Of a stretch of 64,000 nucleotides of DNA, positions 27,069-35,641 are shown in pieces. A program made the translations under genes and the position numbers. Below the pieces are notes generated by a model, which saw nothing but the letters and a program-made list of their open reading frames with translations, had not been told where the DNA came from and searched no databases. This stretch comes from Bradyrhizobium sp. BR 10289 (lineage in GTDB: Bacteria > Pseudomonadota > Alphaproteobacteria > Rhizobiales > Xanthobacteraceae): contig NZ_JACOFR010000010.1 in the NCBI RefSeq assembly GCF_019455385.1, positions 62,001 through 126,000 on the forward strand, given 5' to 3'. The first letter of the stretch is position 1. The number at the start of each line of letters is the position of its first letter.

Positions 27069-27653
27069 ATGAAAACCACCCTGCTCAAATCCGAAGACTA
27101 CACCCGCTCACCCTGGAAGAACGGCGGCGGCATCTTCACCGATATCGCGGGTGCCTATCGCGCAGGCAGCCCGACCAGGGACTGGAATAGTCTGCTGTGG
27201 CGCTTCGCCTCGACGCCGATCGTGGCGCCCGGTCCGTTCTCCCACATGCCGGGCATCGATCGCCTCCAGATGGTGGTCGGCGGACGCGGGCTGGTGCTGA
27301 AATCGCCTACGCAGGAATTCGACGAGCGCGAGCCGTTCACGACCGTGCGCTTCACCGGCGAGATGGAGATCGTCACCGCGCTCGAGGCGGGTCCGGTCGA
27401 GGTCGTGAATCTGATGGCCCGGCGCGGCGCCGCGGAGATCGAGCTCGTGGCTCTGAAAGAGCCCGCCGACCGGTCCTTGCCGGCTGGAACGCACCTGGTT
27501 TATGCGGCTTCCGGCGATTGCGGCATTCGTCTCAATAACGAGGATTTTGCGATTTCGCACGAATGCACGCTGAAGGTGGAGTTGACCGAGGCGTCCAAGC
27601 TGACGCTTATCTCGGGGCTGGCCGTGCTGGCGTCGATCCGGCTGATCGGCTAG
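27069..27653 (+). CDS. hutD: HutD/Ves family cupin protein
   Basis: A 194-residue protein matching HutD/Ves: KSEDYTRSPWKNGGGIFTDIA at the start and GPFSHMPGIDRLQMVVGGRGLVL in the first cupin barrel, with a second barrel following. HutD proteins accompany histidine-utilisation genes and are thought to bind N-formyl-glutamate or a related urocanate product; no hut genes are present here, so it stands alone. It is preceded by 108 bases without a clear promoter and followed by a cyclase gene on the same strand. Confidence 0.85.
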   Translation: MKTTLLKSEDYTRSPWKNGGGIFTDIAGAYRAGSPTRDWNSLLWRFASTPIVAPGPFSHMPGIDRLQMVVGGRGLVLKSPTQEFDEREPFTTVRFTGEMEIVTALEAGPVEVVNLMARRGAAEIELVALKEPADRSLPAGTHLVYAASGDCGIRLNNEDFAISHECTLKVELTEASKLTLISGLAVLASIRLIG

Positions 27654-27763
27654 GCGGAAGCCGTCGCTGCGGCGTGCGAACAATCCGCGCAACTGGCCAG
27701 GTTGGCGCGGTGCCACCGGCGCACTATATCTGCGCAGATGCAGACCGCCGCCGAGGGCAGGAT

Positions 27764-28945
27764 ATGAACGCACCAGACAAAAGCCCTACACTGTCCGACG
27801 GCGTCGTCCATTGGATGATCAATGGCACGCGCGGCGAGCGCTTCATCGACAACATCTTTGCCGAGATGTGCAACCGGCTTCAGCAGGCCGGCATTCCGCT
27901 GAAGCGGGCGACGTTTCACGTGCTGATCCATCATCCGCAATGGTTAGGGGCGCGCTTCATGTGGGCCGACGGCATGCGCGAAGCGGAGATCGCGCTGGTC
28001 GATTTCGACGTCCGGGGGCGCTCCGAATATATCGGCAGTTCCGCCAACGAAATACAGGAGGGGGCGACCGAGGTGCGCGAGAATCTCGAACGGGATCCGG
28101 CACTCGGCCGCAAGCACGCGCTCTATGACGAGATGCGGGCGAAGGGCCTCACGGATTATGTCGCCTGGCCGCTGTACCACACACTCGGGAAGCAGCATCT
28201 CGTCACCTTCGCGACCGACCGGCCTGGCGGTTTCGACGAGGCCCATATCGTTGCCCTCAAGAACGTGTTGCCGGTGCTGGCGCTTGTCAGCGAAATCCGC
28301 GTCAAGAACCGCCTGGCGCGAACGCTGCTTGAGACCTATGTCGGCGCGCATGCCGGCGAGTTGATCCTGGCCGGCGCCACAAGGCGGGGCACCGGCACGA
28401 CGGTGCGCGCCGCGATCATGATCTGCGACCTGCGTGACTTCACGAAAATCTCCGACAACTGGCCGCGCGACGACGTCATCGATCTCCTCAACGACTATTT
28501 CGACGCGATGTCGGAGCCGATCGCGCGCCACGGCGGCGAGATCCTGAAATTCATCGGCGACGGCCTGCTCGCGATCTTCCCGCTGAGCGACCCCAGTGCC
28601 TGCGCCAACCTGCTGCACGCCGTGACCGAGGCCCGTGACGCCATGGCCGCGCTGAATGCGCGGAACAACGGCACGGGCCGCGCGCCGCTGAACTACGGCA
28701 TCGGCGTCCATGTCGGCGACGTCATGTACGGCAATATCGGATCGTCGAGCCGGCTCGACTTCACCGTCATCGGCCCCGCCGTCAACATGGCCTCGCGCCT
28801 GGAGGCGCTGACCAAGCAGGTCGGACGGCCGGTGCTGTTGTCACGCGACTTCGCCGAGCTGGTGCAGCCGAAATTCCAGCTCGAGCGAATCGGCAAATAC
28901 GAGGTGCGCGGCTTCAGCGATCCGATCGAGCTGTTCGCGTTTTAG
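27764..28945 (+). CDS. Class III adenylate/guanylate cyclase with N-terminal sensory region
   Basis: A 393-residue soluble protein from the ATG at 27764. The C-terminal half (about 215-390) is a class III cyclase domain: metal aspartates in MICDLRDFTKISD and FIGDGLLAIFP, and the late motif GPAVNMASRLEAL. The N-terminal 200 residues have no membrane segments and resemble the GAF-like region seen in many rhizobial cyclases (HHPQWLGARFMWADG, then YVAWPLYHTLGKQHLVTFATD). It should convert ATP or GTP to the cyclic nucleotide in response to a ligand bound there. It is the second of three cyclase genes in the window. Confidence 0.92.
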   Translation: MNAPDKSPTLSDGVVHWMINGTRGERFIDNIFAEMCNRLQQAGIPLKRATFHVLIHHPQWLGARFMWADGMREAEIALVDFDVRGRSEYIGSSANEIQEGATEVRENLERDPALGRKHALYDEMRAKGLTDYVAWPLYHTLGKQHLVTFATDRPGGFDEAHIVALKNVLPVLALVSEIRVKNRLARTLLETYVGAHAGELILAGATRRGTGTTVRAAIMICDLRDFTKISDNWPRDDVIDLLNDYFDAMSEPIARHGGEILKFIGDGLLAIFPLSDPSACANLLHAVTEARDAMAALNARNNGTGRAPLNYGIGVHVGDVMYGNIGSSSRLDFTVIGPAVNMASRLEALTKQVGRPVLLSRDFAELVQPKFQLERIGKYEVRGFSDPIELFAF

Positions 28946-29076
28946 CCTGGCTCAGGGACGTGATCGCGAGCTGACGCGAGAGCTCTCCGGTTCGGAGTCC
29001 TGTTGCCAACGCGGGAGTGGGCGACTACGCTTTCCCAAAGGTAGTCTCACACGTTCCTGCGATTGGCCGCACGTTC

Positions 29077-29874
29077 ATGCCAAAATTCCTGCGCATCGGA
29101 GTCCATCAGTCGAACGTATCGGGCTACACGTCGAAAGCGTGGTGCATCAGGCGAACGGGCTCGACGATTTTCCTGAAATGGGGCGCGGTCGAGGTCCAGG
29201 GCACCGGTGCCGTGCGAAAGGTCTACTGGACGCGCCTGCCGCAGGAGAAGACGATCCGCTGCCGCACCGCGCAGCGCGCCCAGGATTATGCCAAGGCCGC
29301 GATCGCGCGGCGGCGCAGCCATCGCTATGAACCGCTGACCGGCTCGATCGCGAACCGGCCCCGATCGGTCGAGCCCGCTGCCGGCCTCAAACAGGCTCTC
29401 GCCACCATCCTGATCGTCGACATCGTCGGTTCGACTGCAAAGGCGGCCAAACTGGGCGATGCGCGGTGGACCAAGGTGATGGGGCATTATTACGCCGCGG
29501 TCCGCAAGGAGCTGAAGAGCTCACGCGGCAAGGAAGTCGTGACGACCGGTGACGGCGTGGTCGCGACTTTCAAGGCGCCGGGCGCGGGAATCACTTGCGC
29601 CAACGCGATCCAGAAGGCGGTGCGCACGCTCGGCCTCGAGATCAGGGTGGGGCTGCACGCCGGCGAGTACACGATCAGTGGCGGCGAGATGGTCGGCCTC
29701 GCCTTCCACATCGTCACGCGCGTCGCAGCGAAAGCGCGCGCCGGCGAAGTTCTGGTGTCGAGCGCGGTAAAGGATCTGCTGAAGACCCAGTCCGCGGTCG
29801 GCTTGAGGGATCACGGCCTGCACCAGCTCAAAGGCGTGCCGGAGCGCTGGCGGCTCTATCGGGTCGAGAGTTAG
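29077..29874 (+). CDS. Short class III nucleotide cyclase with WGR-like N-terminal domain
   Basis: About 265 residues from the ATG at 29077 (an in-frame GTG at 29017 is possible). The N-terminal 85 residues (SGYTSKAWCIRRTGSTIFLKWGAVEVQG, ending at AKAAIARRR) resemble a small WGR-type module with the KWGAVEVQG core. The C-terminal part is a compact class III cyclase with metal aspartates in ILIVDIVGSTAKAAKLGD and TTGDGVVATFKAP and the ending LKGVPERWRLYRV. WGR modules are otherwise known from PARP and MolR proteins as nucleic-acid-binding domains, so this would be an unusual pairing; the WGR reading is tentative. It is convergent with the TPR-glycosyltransferase gene, stops 13 bases apart. Confidence 0.82.
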   Translation: MPKFLRIGVHQSNVSGYTSKAWCIRRTGSTIFLKWGAVEVQGTGAVRKVYWTRLPQEKTIRCRTAQRAQDYAKAAIARRRSHRYEPLTGSIANRPRSVEPAAGLKQALATILIVDIVGSTAKAAKLGDARWTKVMGHYYAAVRKELKSSRGKEVVTTGDGVVATFKAPGAGITCANAIQKAVRTLGLEIRVGLHAGEYTISGGEMVGLAFHIVTRVAAKARAGEVLVSSAVKDLLKTQSAVGLRDHGLHQLKGVPERWRLYRVES

Positions 29875-29887
29875 TGGCTGAGCTCGG

Positions 29888-32800
29888 TTATGCCTCGGCT
29901 GGCAAGCGCAGGGACGGCTGTTGCGATGAGCGCCGCGCGGACACCAGGCCGTTCAGTTCGTGGCGAACATTGTCCACGACGCTGGCCCAATCGTTACGCG
30001 CAGGTTGCCGGAACAGCCGCATCGACCGGTACCACGGGCTGTCGTCGCGGTTCAGCAGCCAGCGCCAGTCCGGGTTGAACGGCAGCAACGTCCAGATCGG
30101 GGCGCCCAGGGCGCCTGCGAGATGAGCGACGCTGGTGTCGACCGAGATCACCAGGTCGAGGCAGGCCATCAGCGCCGCCGTGTCGGTGAAATCCGTCAGC
30201 TGGTCCGTCAGGTCGACGATATCAGGGTGTTGGTCGAGGAAGGCCCGGTCCCGATCGCGGGGACCCTTCTGCAGGCTGACGAACCGAACATCGCAATCGA
30301 GCAGGGGCGCAAGCGTGTCGAGGGGGATCGATCGATCCCGATCATTCTTGTGGGCCGGATTGCCCGACCAGACCAGGCCGACGCGGAAACAATCGTGCAA
30401 GCCAAGCCGGTCGTCCCATGCTGTCACGCGTGCCGCCGGGGGCGCGGGAAGATACGGCTCAGGGCTCGGGATCGTGTCGAGCTGCGTCCCAAGCGCCAAT
30501 GGCAGGCTTCCAAGAGGACAATGGAGATCGAACGGCAACGCTGACGCAGACGGCCGGTCGACACACATTGCGACGCCGGACACATCGGCAAGCAGCTGCC
30601 GGATCGGCGGCTGGACCTCCAGGATCACGCGTGCGCCGAGCGCGGCCACCATCGGGACATAACGCGCGAACTGGATGGCGTCGCCAAATCCCTCGTCGGC
30701 ATGCAGCAGGATGGTCTTGCCTTCGATCGATTGGTCGCCGAGCCAGAGGGCTTGCGAAAAGCCGCGATGGAGCAGGCCGACGGACAACCTCCAGCGCGCT
30801 TCGCGTCCAAGCCAGCCCGGCGCGAAGTCTCCGGTCAGCAACTGAAGTGTCGCCAGATTGTAGGTCGCCACCGCATTGTCCGGATCGACCGTCAGCGATT
30901 GGCGAAGGGTCGCGAAGGCTTGATCCAGCAATTGCAGGTTCAGCAACACCAGCGCCTTGTTGGACAGCGCGCCGGAAAATTCCGGTTGAAGTTCGAGCGC
31001 CCGATCGAAACAGGCCAACGCCCGGTCCAGTCGGTCAAGCCTCACCTGAAGCACGCCGAATTTGTTGTGCGTGTCCGCATCGCCGGGGTCGAGCGCAAGG
31101 GACGCTTCATAGGCGGCCTCGGCGTCGTCGAACCGCCCCGTCTCTTGCAGGCAATCGCCGCGAATTTGATGCAGGAGTGCGGAATTCGGATCTGCTTGCG
31201 CGGCGGCATCGAGGCATTCGAGCGCTTCGGCATACCGTCCGAGATTGAACAGCAGTCTTCCGCAGCTGTTCGCAGCCTCCAGATAGGAGGGATGCAGCTC
31301 CAGCGCCCGCCGGAAGTGCCGCAGGGCCTCGTCGGTGCGCTGGCGTTGCCAGAACATATGGCCGAGATGATTGGAGATCACCGCTTGCTGTCGTCCGGTG
31401 ATCGGGGCCATGCGCCGGAGCGGGTGTGCTCCCGGCCGCCATTCGCAGACCCGCCCATCGAGCGCACTGCGAACGCGGTCCACGACACTGGCCCAGTCGC
31501 CGCGCTCAGGCTGCCTGAACAGCCGCATCGAGGAATACCACGGGCTGTCGTCGCGGCCGAGCAGCCAGCGCCAGTCCGGGTTGAAGGGCAGCATGGTCCA
31601 GACCGGCGCGCCGAGCGCACCGGCGAGATGCGCAACGCTGGTATCGACCGAGATGACGAGATCGAGACAGGCAACGAGGGCCGCCGTGTCGCTCATATCC
31701 GTGAGATCGTCCGAGAGGTCGATGATGTCAGAGCATTCGCGGAGAAACGCCAGATCCTCGTCTTGGGCACTCTTCTGCAAGGAGACGAACTGGACGTCGC
31801 AATCGAGCAGCGGCGCTAGCGTGCGCAGGGGCATCGACCGGTTGTGATCGTTCTTGTGACCCGGATTGCCCGACCAAACGAGGCCGACACGGAAACGATC
31901 GTGCGGGCCGAGCCGGTCCTCCCACGCCGCCATGCGCTCCGGCGGTGGCGCAGGAATGTAGGATTCCGCAAACGGGATCGTATCGAGCCGCGTCCCGAAC
32001 GCGGACGGCAGCGTTCCCAGCGGGCAGTGCAGGTCGAACGCAAGCGACGTTGCCGACGGCCGGTCGACACAATCGGCGACGCCGGACACCTCGGCCAGCA
32101 GTTGCCGGATCGGCGGCTGGACCTCCAGGATGACCCGGGCTCCGAGCGCGGCCGCCATGGTCGCATAGCGCGCAAACTGAATGGCGTCGCCCATGCCCTC
32201 TTCAGAGTGAAGCAACAAGGTCTTGCCCGCGATCGGCTGGTCACCGCGCCAAAGGGGCTGGGAGAAACCCCGTTCGGGCAGGCCGACAGGAAGCTTCCAG
32301 CGCGCTTCGCGCCCGGCAAAGCCTCTCTCGAGGTCTCCGGTCAGCAACTGAATCGTCGCCAGATTGAAGGTCGCCGGCGCATTGCCAGGGTCGACCGTCA
32401 GCGATCTGTGAAAGGTCGCGACGGCTTCGTCCAGCAATTGCAGATTCAATAATGCCAATGCTTTGTTGTTGAGCACGGCAGAAAAATCCGGTCGAAGTTC
32501 AAGCGACCGATCGAAATGTGCAATGGCCTGCTCGTGTCGGCCCAGTCTTGCATGAAGCAGGCCGAAATTGTTGTAGGTCTCCGCTTGGCTGGGGTCCAGC
32601 GCGATCGACTTCCGATAGTCGGCTTCGGCTTCCTCGAAGCGGTTCGCTTCCTGGAGGCAAGCCCCGCGCATCTGATACAGAGCCGCGGAACCTGGATCGA
32701 GTTTCTCGGCGACGTCAAAGCATTCGAGCGCTTCCGCGTAACGTCCGAGATTGAACAGCAGTGCTCCGCAGCAGTTCGCCGCGTCCAGATCGTGAGGGTG

Positions 32801-34387
32801 CAGCTCCAACGCCCGCCGGAAGTGCAGCACGGCCTCGTCCGCCCGCCCGCGTTGCCGGAACATATGGCCGAGGGCATTCGATATCACCGCCTGCTGGGGT
32901 TTGGCGTCCGGAGTCTTGCTCTGGAGTTGCTGTGCCCCTGACTGCCATTCGCAGACGCGCCCGTCGAGCGCGCGGCGGACGGCGTCGACGACACTAACCC
33001 AGTCGTCTCGCTCAGGCTGCCTAAACAGCCGCATCGAGGAATACCACGGGCTGTCGTCGCGGCCGAGCAGCCAGCGCCAATCCGGGTTGAACGGCAGCAT
33101 GGTCCAGACCGGCGCGCCCATAGCGCCCGCCAGATGCGCGACGCTGGTGTCGACGGAGATGACGAGGTCGAGACAGGCAACGAGCGCCGCCGTGTCGCTG
33201 AAATCCGCAAGATCCTCGGTGAGATCGACGATATCGGGGTGTCCGTCGAGAAACGCCCGGTCTTGGTCCCGCGCGCCCTTCTGCAAGGAGACGAACTGGA
33301 CGTCGCAATCGAGCAGCGGTGCCAGTGTGCGCAGGGGCATCGACCGGTTGTGATCGTTGTTGTGAGCCGGATTGCCCGACCAGACGAGGCCGACGCGGAA
33401 GCGATCGTGCGGGCCAAGCCGGTCCTCCCACGCCGCCACGCGCTCCGCCGCTGGCGCAGGAAGATAGCCATCCGCAAACGGGATCGTATCGGGCCGCGTC
33501 GTGCACGCCAGCGGCAGGCTTCCCAGCGGACAGTGCAGGTCGAATGCCAGCGACGGCGTTGACGACCGGCCGATGCAGGCCGCAACGCCGGTGGTGCCGC
33601 CGAGCAGCTGCTGGAGCGGTGTTGACACCTCCAGGATGACCCGTGCGCCGAGCGCTGCCAGCATGGGTGCGTAGCGCGCGAGCTGGATCGAGTCGCCGAG
33701 GCCCTCGTCGGCATGAAGCAGGATGGTCTTATCCGCGATCGGCTGGTCACCAAGCCAAAGCGGCGCGGAAAAGCCGCGATCGACGAGGCCGAGCGACGCC
33801 TTCCAGCGGGCTTCGCGTCCGGCGAGGCCCCGCTCGAAATCGCCGGTCAGCATCTGCAGCACCGCGAGATTCCAGATCGTGTTCGCGTTGCCGGGCTCGA
33901 GCGCTAGCGATTTGTGCAAGGCCGCGAACGCCTCATCCAGCCGGTGCAGGCTCCACAGCGCCCGCGCTTTTTCAGTGAGCGCTGCGGGAAAGTTTGGCCG
34001 AATGGCGAGCGCGCGATCGAAGCTCGCAAAGGCCTGCTCCATCCGGCCCAGGCGCGAATGCAGCGTGCCGAGGTTCTTGTGCGTCTCGGCCTCGAGCGGG
34101 CTCAGCGCAATCGACCTCTCGAAATCGGCCTGCGCCTCGTCGAACCGGCCGAGCCGCTGCAGGCAAAGGCCGCGGGTCTGGTACAGCGGTGCGATGCCGG
34201 GATTGTGCGTCTCGAACAGGTTGAAGCAGTCGAGCGCTTCGGCATAGCGGCCGAGATCGAACAGCGCCTTGCCCTGTCTCAACGCCTCGAAATGTTGCGG
34301 CAATTGCCGAGGTGCGACCGTGTTGGATTGCGGCTTGGCCGCGGCCGGGCGCTCTTGGCGATTCATGATTGGACCAGAAGGAGACAA
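29888..34387 (-). CDS. Giant TPR-glycosyltransferase built from three tandem modules
   Basis: A 1499-residue protein. Each of three successive modules of 502 residues has about four to five TPR helices (motifs such as LFNLGRYAEALECFD and NNFGLLHARLGRHEQAIAHFDRSLELRPDF) followed by a glycosyltransferase family 9-like domain. That domain contains KTLLLHSEEGMGDAIQFARY, GARVILEVQPPIRQLL, FRVGLVWSGNPGHKNDHNRSMPL and DLVISVDTSVAHLAGALGAPVWTMLPFNPDWRWLLGRDDSPWY. Single-module versions are frequent in rhizobia and are thought to glycosylate proteins or surface structures. There is no signal peptide. All three modules retain the VDTSVAHLAGA donor-site motif, so each may be catalytic. The function is not known. 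Confidence 0.88.
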   Translation of the reverse strand: MSPSGPIMNRQERPAAAKPQSNTVAPRQLPQHFEALRQGKALFDLGRYAEALDCFNLFETHNPGIAPLYQTRGLCLQRLGRFDEAQADFERSIALSPLEAETHKNLGTLHSRLGRMEQAFASFDRALAIRPNFPAALTEKARALWSLHRLDEAFAALHKSLALEPGNANTIWNLAVLQMLTGDFERGLAGREARWKASLGLVDRGFSAPLWLGDQPIADKTILLHADEGLGDSIQLARYAPMLAALGARVILEVSTPLQQLLGGTTGVAACIGRSSTPSLAFDLHCPLGSLPLACTTRPDTIPFADGYLPAPAAERVAAWEDRLGPHDRFRVGLVWSGNPAHNNDHNRSMPLRTLAPLLDCDVQFVSLQKGARDQDRAFLDGHPDIVDLTEDLADFSDTAALVACLDLVISVDTSVAHLAGAMGAPVWTMLPFNPDWRWLLGRDDSPWYSSMRLFRQPERDDWVSVVDAVRRALDGRVCEWQSGAQQLQSKTPDAKPQQAVISNALGHMFRQRGRADEAVLHFRRALELHPHDLDAANCCGALLFNLGRYAEALECFDVAEKLDPGSAALYQMRGACLQEANRFEEAEADYRKSIALDPSQAETYNNFGLLHARLGRHEQAIAHFDRSLELRPDFSAVLNNKALALLNLQLLDEAVATFHRSLTVDPGNAPATFNLATIQLLTGDLERGFAGREARWKLPVGLPERGFSQPLWRGDQPIAGKTLLLHSEEGMGDAIQFARYATMAAALGARVILEVQPPIRQLLAEVSGVADCVDRPSATSLAFDLHCPLGTLPSAFGTRLDTIPFAESYIPAPPPERMAAWEDRLGPHDRFRVGLVWSGNPGHKNDHNRSMPLRTLAPLLDCDVQFVSLQKSAQDEDLAFLRECSDIIDLSDDLTDMSDTAALVACLDLVISVDTSVAHLAGALGAPVWTMLPFNPDWRWLLGRDDSPWYSSMRLFRQPERGDWASVVDRVRSALDGRVCEWRPGAHPLRRMAPITGRQQAVISNHLGHMFWQRQRTDEALRHFRRALELHPSYLEAANSCGRLLFNLGRYAEALECLDAAAQADPNSALLHQIRGDCLQETGRFDDAEAAYEASLALDPGDADTHNKFGVLQVRLDRLDRALACFDRALELQPEFSGALSNKALVLLNLQLLDQAFATLRQSLTVDPDNAVATYNLATLQLLTGDFAPGWLGREARWRLSVGLLHRGFSQALWLGDQSIEGKTILLHADEGFGDAIQFARYVPMVAALGARVILEVQPPIRQLLADVSGVAMCVDRPSASALPFDLHCPLGSLPLALGTQLDTIPSPEPYLPAPPAARVTAWDDRLGLHDCFRVGLVWSGNPAHKNDRDRSIPLDTLAPLLDCDVRFVSLQKGPRDRDRAFLDQHPDIVDLTDQLTDFTDTAALMACLDLVISVDTSVAHLAGALGAPIWTLLPFNPDWRWLLNRDDSPWYRSMRLFRQPARNDWASVVDNVRHELNGLVSARRSSQQPSLRLPAEA
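29888..34387 (-). repeat. Three tandem copies of a 1506-bp unit inside one gene
   Basis: Matching points fall exactly 1506 bp apart. For example, AACAGCCGCATCGA begins at 33024, 31518 and 30012, and the GGTCACC/GGTCGCC site at 33745 and 30733 is 3012 bp apart. The copies run roughly 34387-32892, 32891-31386 and 31385-29888. The first two glycosyltransferase segments are almost identical around 33000-33440 and 31500-31930, and the third is more diverged. Confidence 0.85.
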
Positions 34388-34779
34388 ATTATCTTGCGGA
34401 CCGCCGGCTTAAGATTCAACCGTGCTTGCGGGATGGACCGAGCGCGACCATGGCGTCCCGCGGAGGCAGTTTCCGCCGTGAAGCTGGCGTGAGGCTGGCG
34501 GACGCCGTCCTGGACCCCGGTTGCGGGGATGGCTCCGAGCGTCCGAACGCTTGCGCGAATGGGCGAGGCCTCATGCCGTTCCAGCTCAACTTTGATTCAC
34601 GTTCGCAGCGGGAGAATCCGCGCAAAGCTCCGTTTCGCCTTCGTGAAGGGTCCGCGCGTCCCGGCCAATCGAAAACCTCTTTGTGAGTTGGGAATAGAGG
34701 CGGGGCGCCGCACGTCTGGAGATGGTGGATCGGATCTCTTGCCGCGCGAGGGATCATCCAATTGAAAGGAACAGCAACG
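34388..34779. other. Gene-free stretch upstream of the triple-module gene
   Basis: These 392 bases lie between the divergent starts of the TPR-glycosyltransferase and a small secreted protein. I see no convincing open frame, repeat or recognisable regulator site. It presumably holds the promoters of both genes. Confidence 0.5.
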
Positions 34780-35046
34780 ATGCCATCAATGAGACACCCC
34801 ATCGGGTCAGTCCTGCCCAAGATCCTGTTGACCGGATTGATCGTCACCGCAATTTCCAGCACGCCGCTTCAGGCGCGTGAGCACCGCACCGGCGAGCGAC
34901 ACGCCGAACGGAGCATGCGATCGAGCATCCCGCGCATCGCGGGGGAACGCTGGTTCGCCGCCCCCGTCGCCAGTGCCCCGGAAGCAGCGCCCGCGGACCA
35001 GCCGGGCGGCGTTTGCGACCACGGGGATGATCCGATGATCTGCTGA
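34780..35046 (+). CDS. Small secreted protein of unknown function
   Basis: An 88-residue protein from an ATG at 34780 with a GAAAGGA ribosome binding site nine bases upstream; an in-frame TTG at 34762 is less likely. A signal peptide (SVLPKILLTGLIVTAISSTPLQA) is followed by a short basic mature region and two cysteines near the end (GGVCDHGDDPMIC). I recognise no domain. The cysteine pair could form a disulphide in the periplasm. Confidence 0.55.
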   Translation: MPSMRHPIGSVLPKILLTGLIVTAISSTPLQAREHRTGERHAERSMRSSIPRIAGERWFAAPVASAPEAAPADQPGGVCDHGDDPMIC

Positions 35047-35061
35047 AGCGCGTGCCCTCGA

Positions 35062-35295
35062 TCAGGGGCGACCGCGATTGCTCGCCTGCGACGGCCCGCC
35101 GATCGTCTGGATCGGTTCACCGGCCGCGCGGTCGAGCGGCGGGTGCGGCCTGGCAAGCCCGGTCGTGCCGGGAGGTGTGTCGTTACTGGCTGTGCGCGTG
35201 TTGACGCGCTCCATCGTGACCGTGGACGCAACCACAATGGCGACGGCCAGAGCGATCGCACTCAAAACCAGGGTTGTCCGGTTCTGGTCTTCCAT
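35062..35295 (-). CDS. Small membrane-anchored protein of unknown function
   Basis: A 77-residue protein whose ATG at 35295 follows a GGAGG site by eight bases. One N-terminal membrane helix (TTLVLSAIALAVAIVVASTV) precedes a polar, proline-rich tail (NDTPPGTTGLARPHPPLD). No domain is recognised. It is convergent with the small secreted gene, stops 15 bases apart. Confidence 0.5.
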   Translation of the reverse strand: MEDQNRTTLVLSAIALAVAIVVASTVTMERVNTRTASNDTPPGTTGLARPHPPLDRAAGEPIQTIGGPSQASNRGRP

Positions 35296-35641
35296 GACGG
35301 GACCTCCGCGGGACGGCTCCGTAGCGAGAAGGATAACGCGGGAGTGAGGATTTGGTTCTTGCGGTGGTCGGCGATCGTTCGGGGCGTTCTACCAATCTCG
35401 CGTGCGGCCGGTGTCCCGATGGGGAGGGGTGACGAGGCCCTGCGATTCATCGAGGATCTCAGTACCCGCTTCGGCGATCCGAAATGACGGTGCTGCTTAA
35501 TTCAAGGCTTTGGCTGCTCATAGCGGTCGATCATTGAGTCCACCAGAATTTCGGCGGGCCGTATTTCGTCCCTCCGGCGCGTTAGGCATGGCCTGACCCT
35601 CTGGACAGAGCGGCCAAGATGATCGCCAATCGCTGGCGCGC
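35296..35641. other. Gene-poor stretch
   Basis: These 346 bases hold no convincing gene. A 22-codon frame at 35419-35487 (start GRGDEALRFIEDLSTRFGDPK) has protein-like composition and could be a relic. No repeat or terminator is clear. Confidence 0.35.

Noticed and set aside
29888..34387. CRISPR-like or satellite array
   Set aside because: The 1506-bp periodicity is a coding tandem duplication in one frame, not short repeats with spacers.
34416..34862. A 148-residue minus-strand frame in the gap upstream of the triple-module gene
   Set aside because: No ribosome binding site, no protein-like pattern, and it overlaps the supported small secreted gene.
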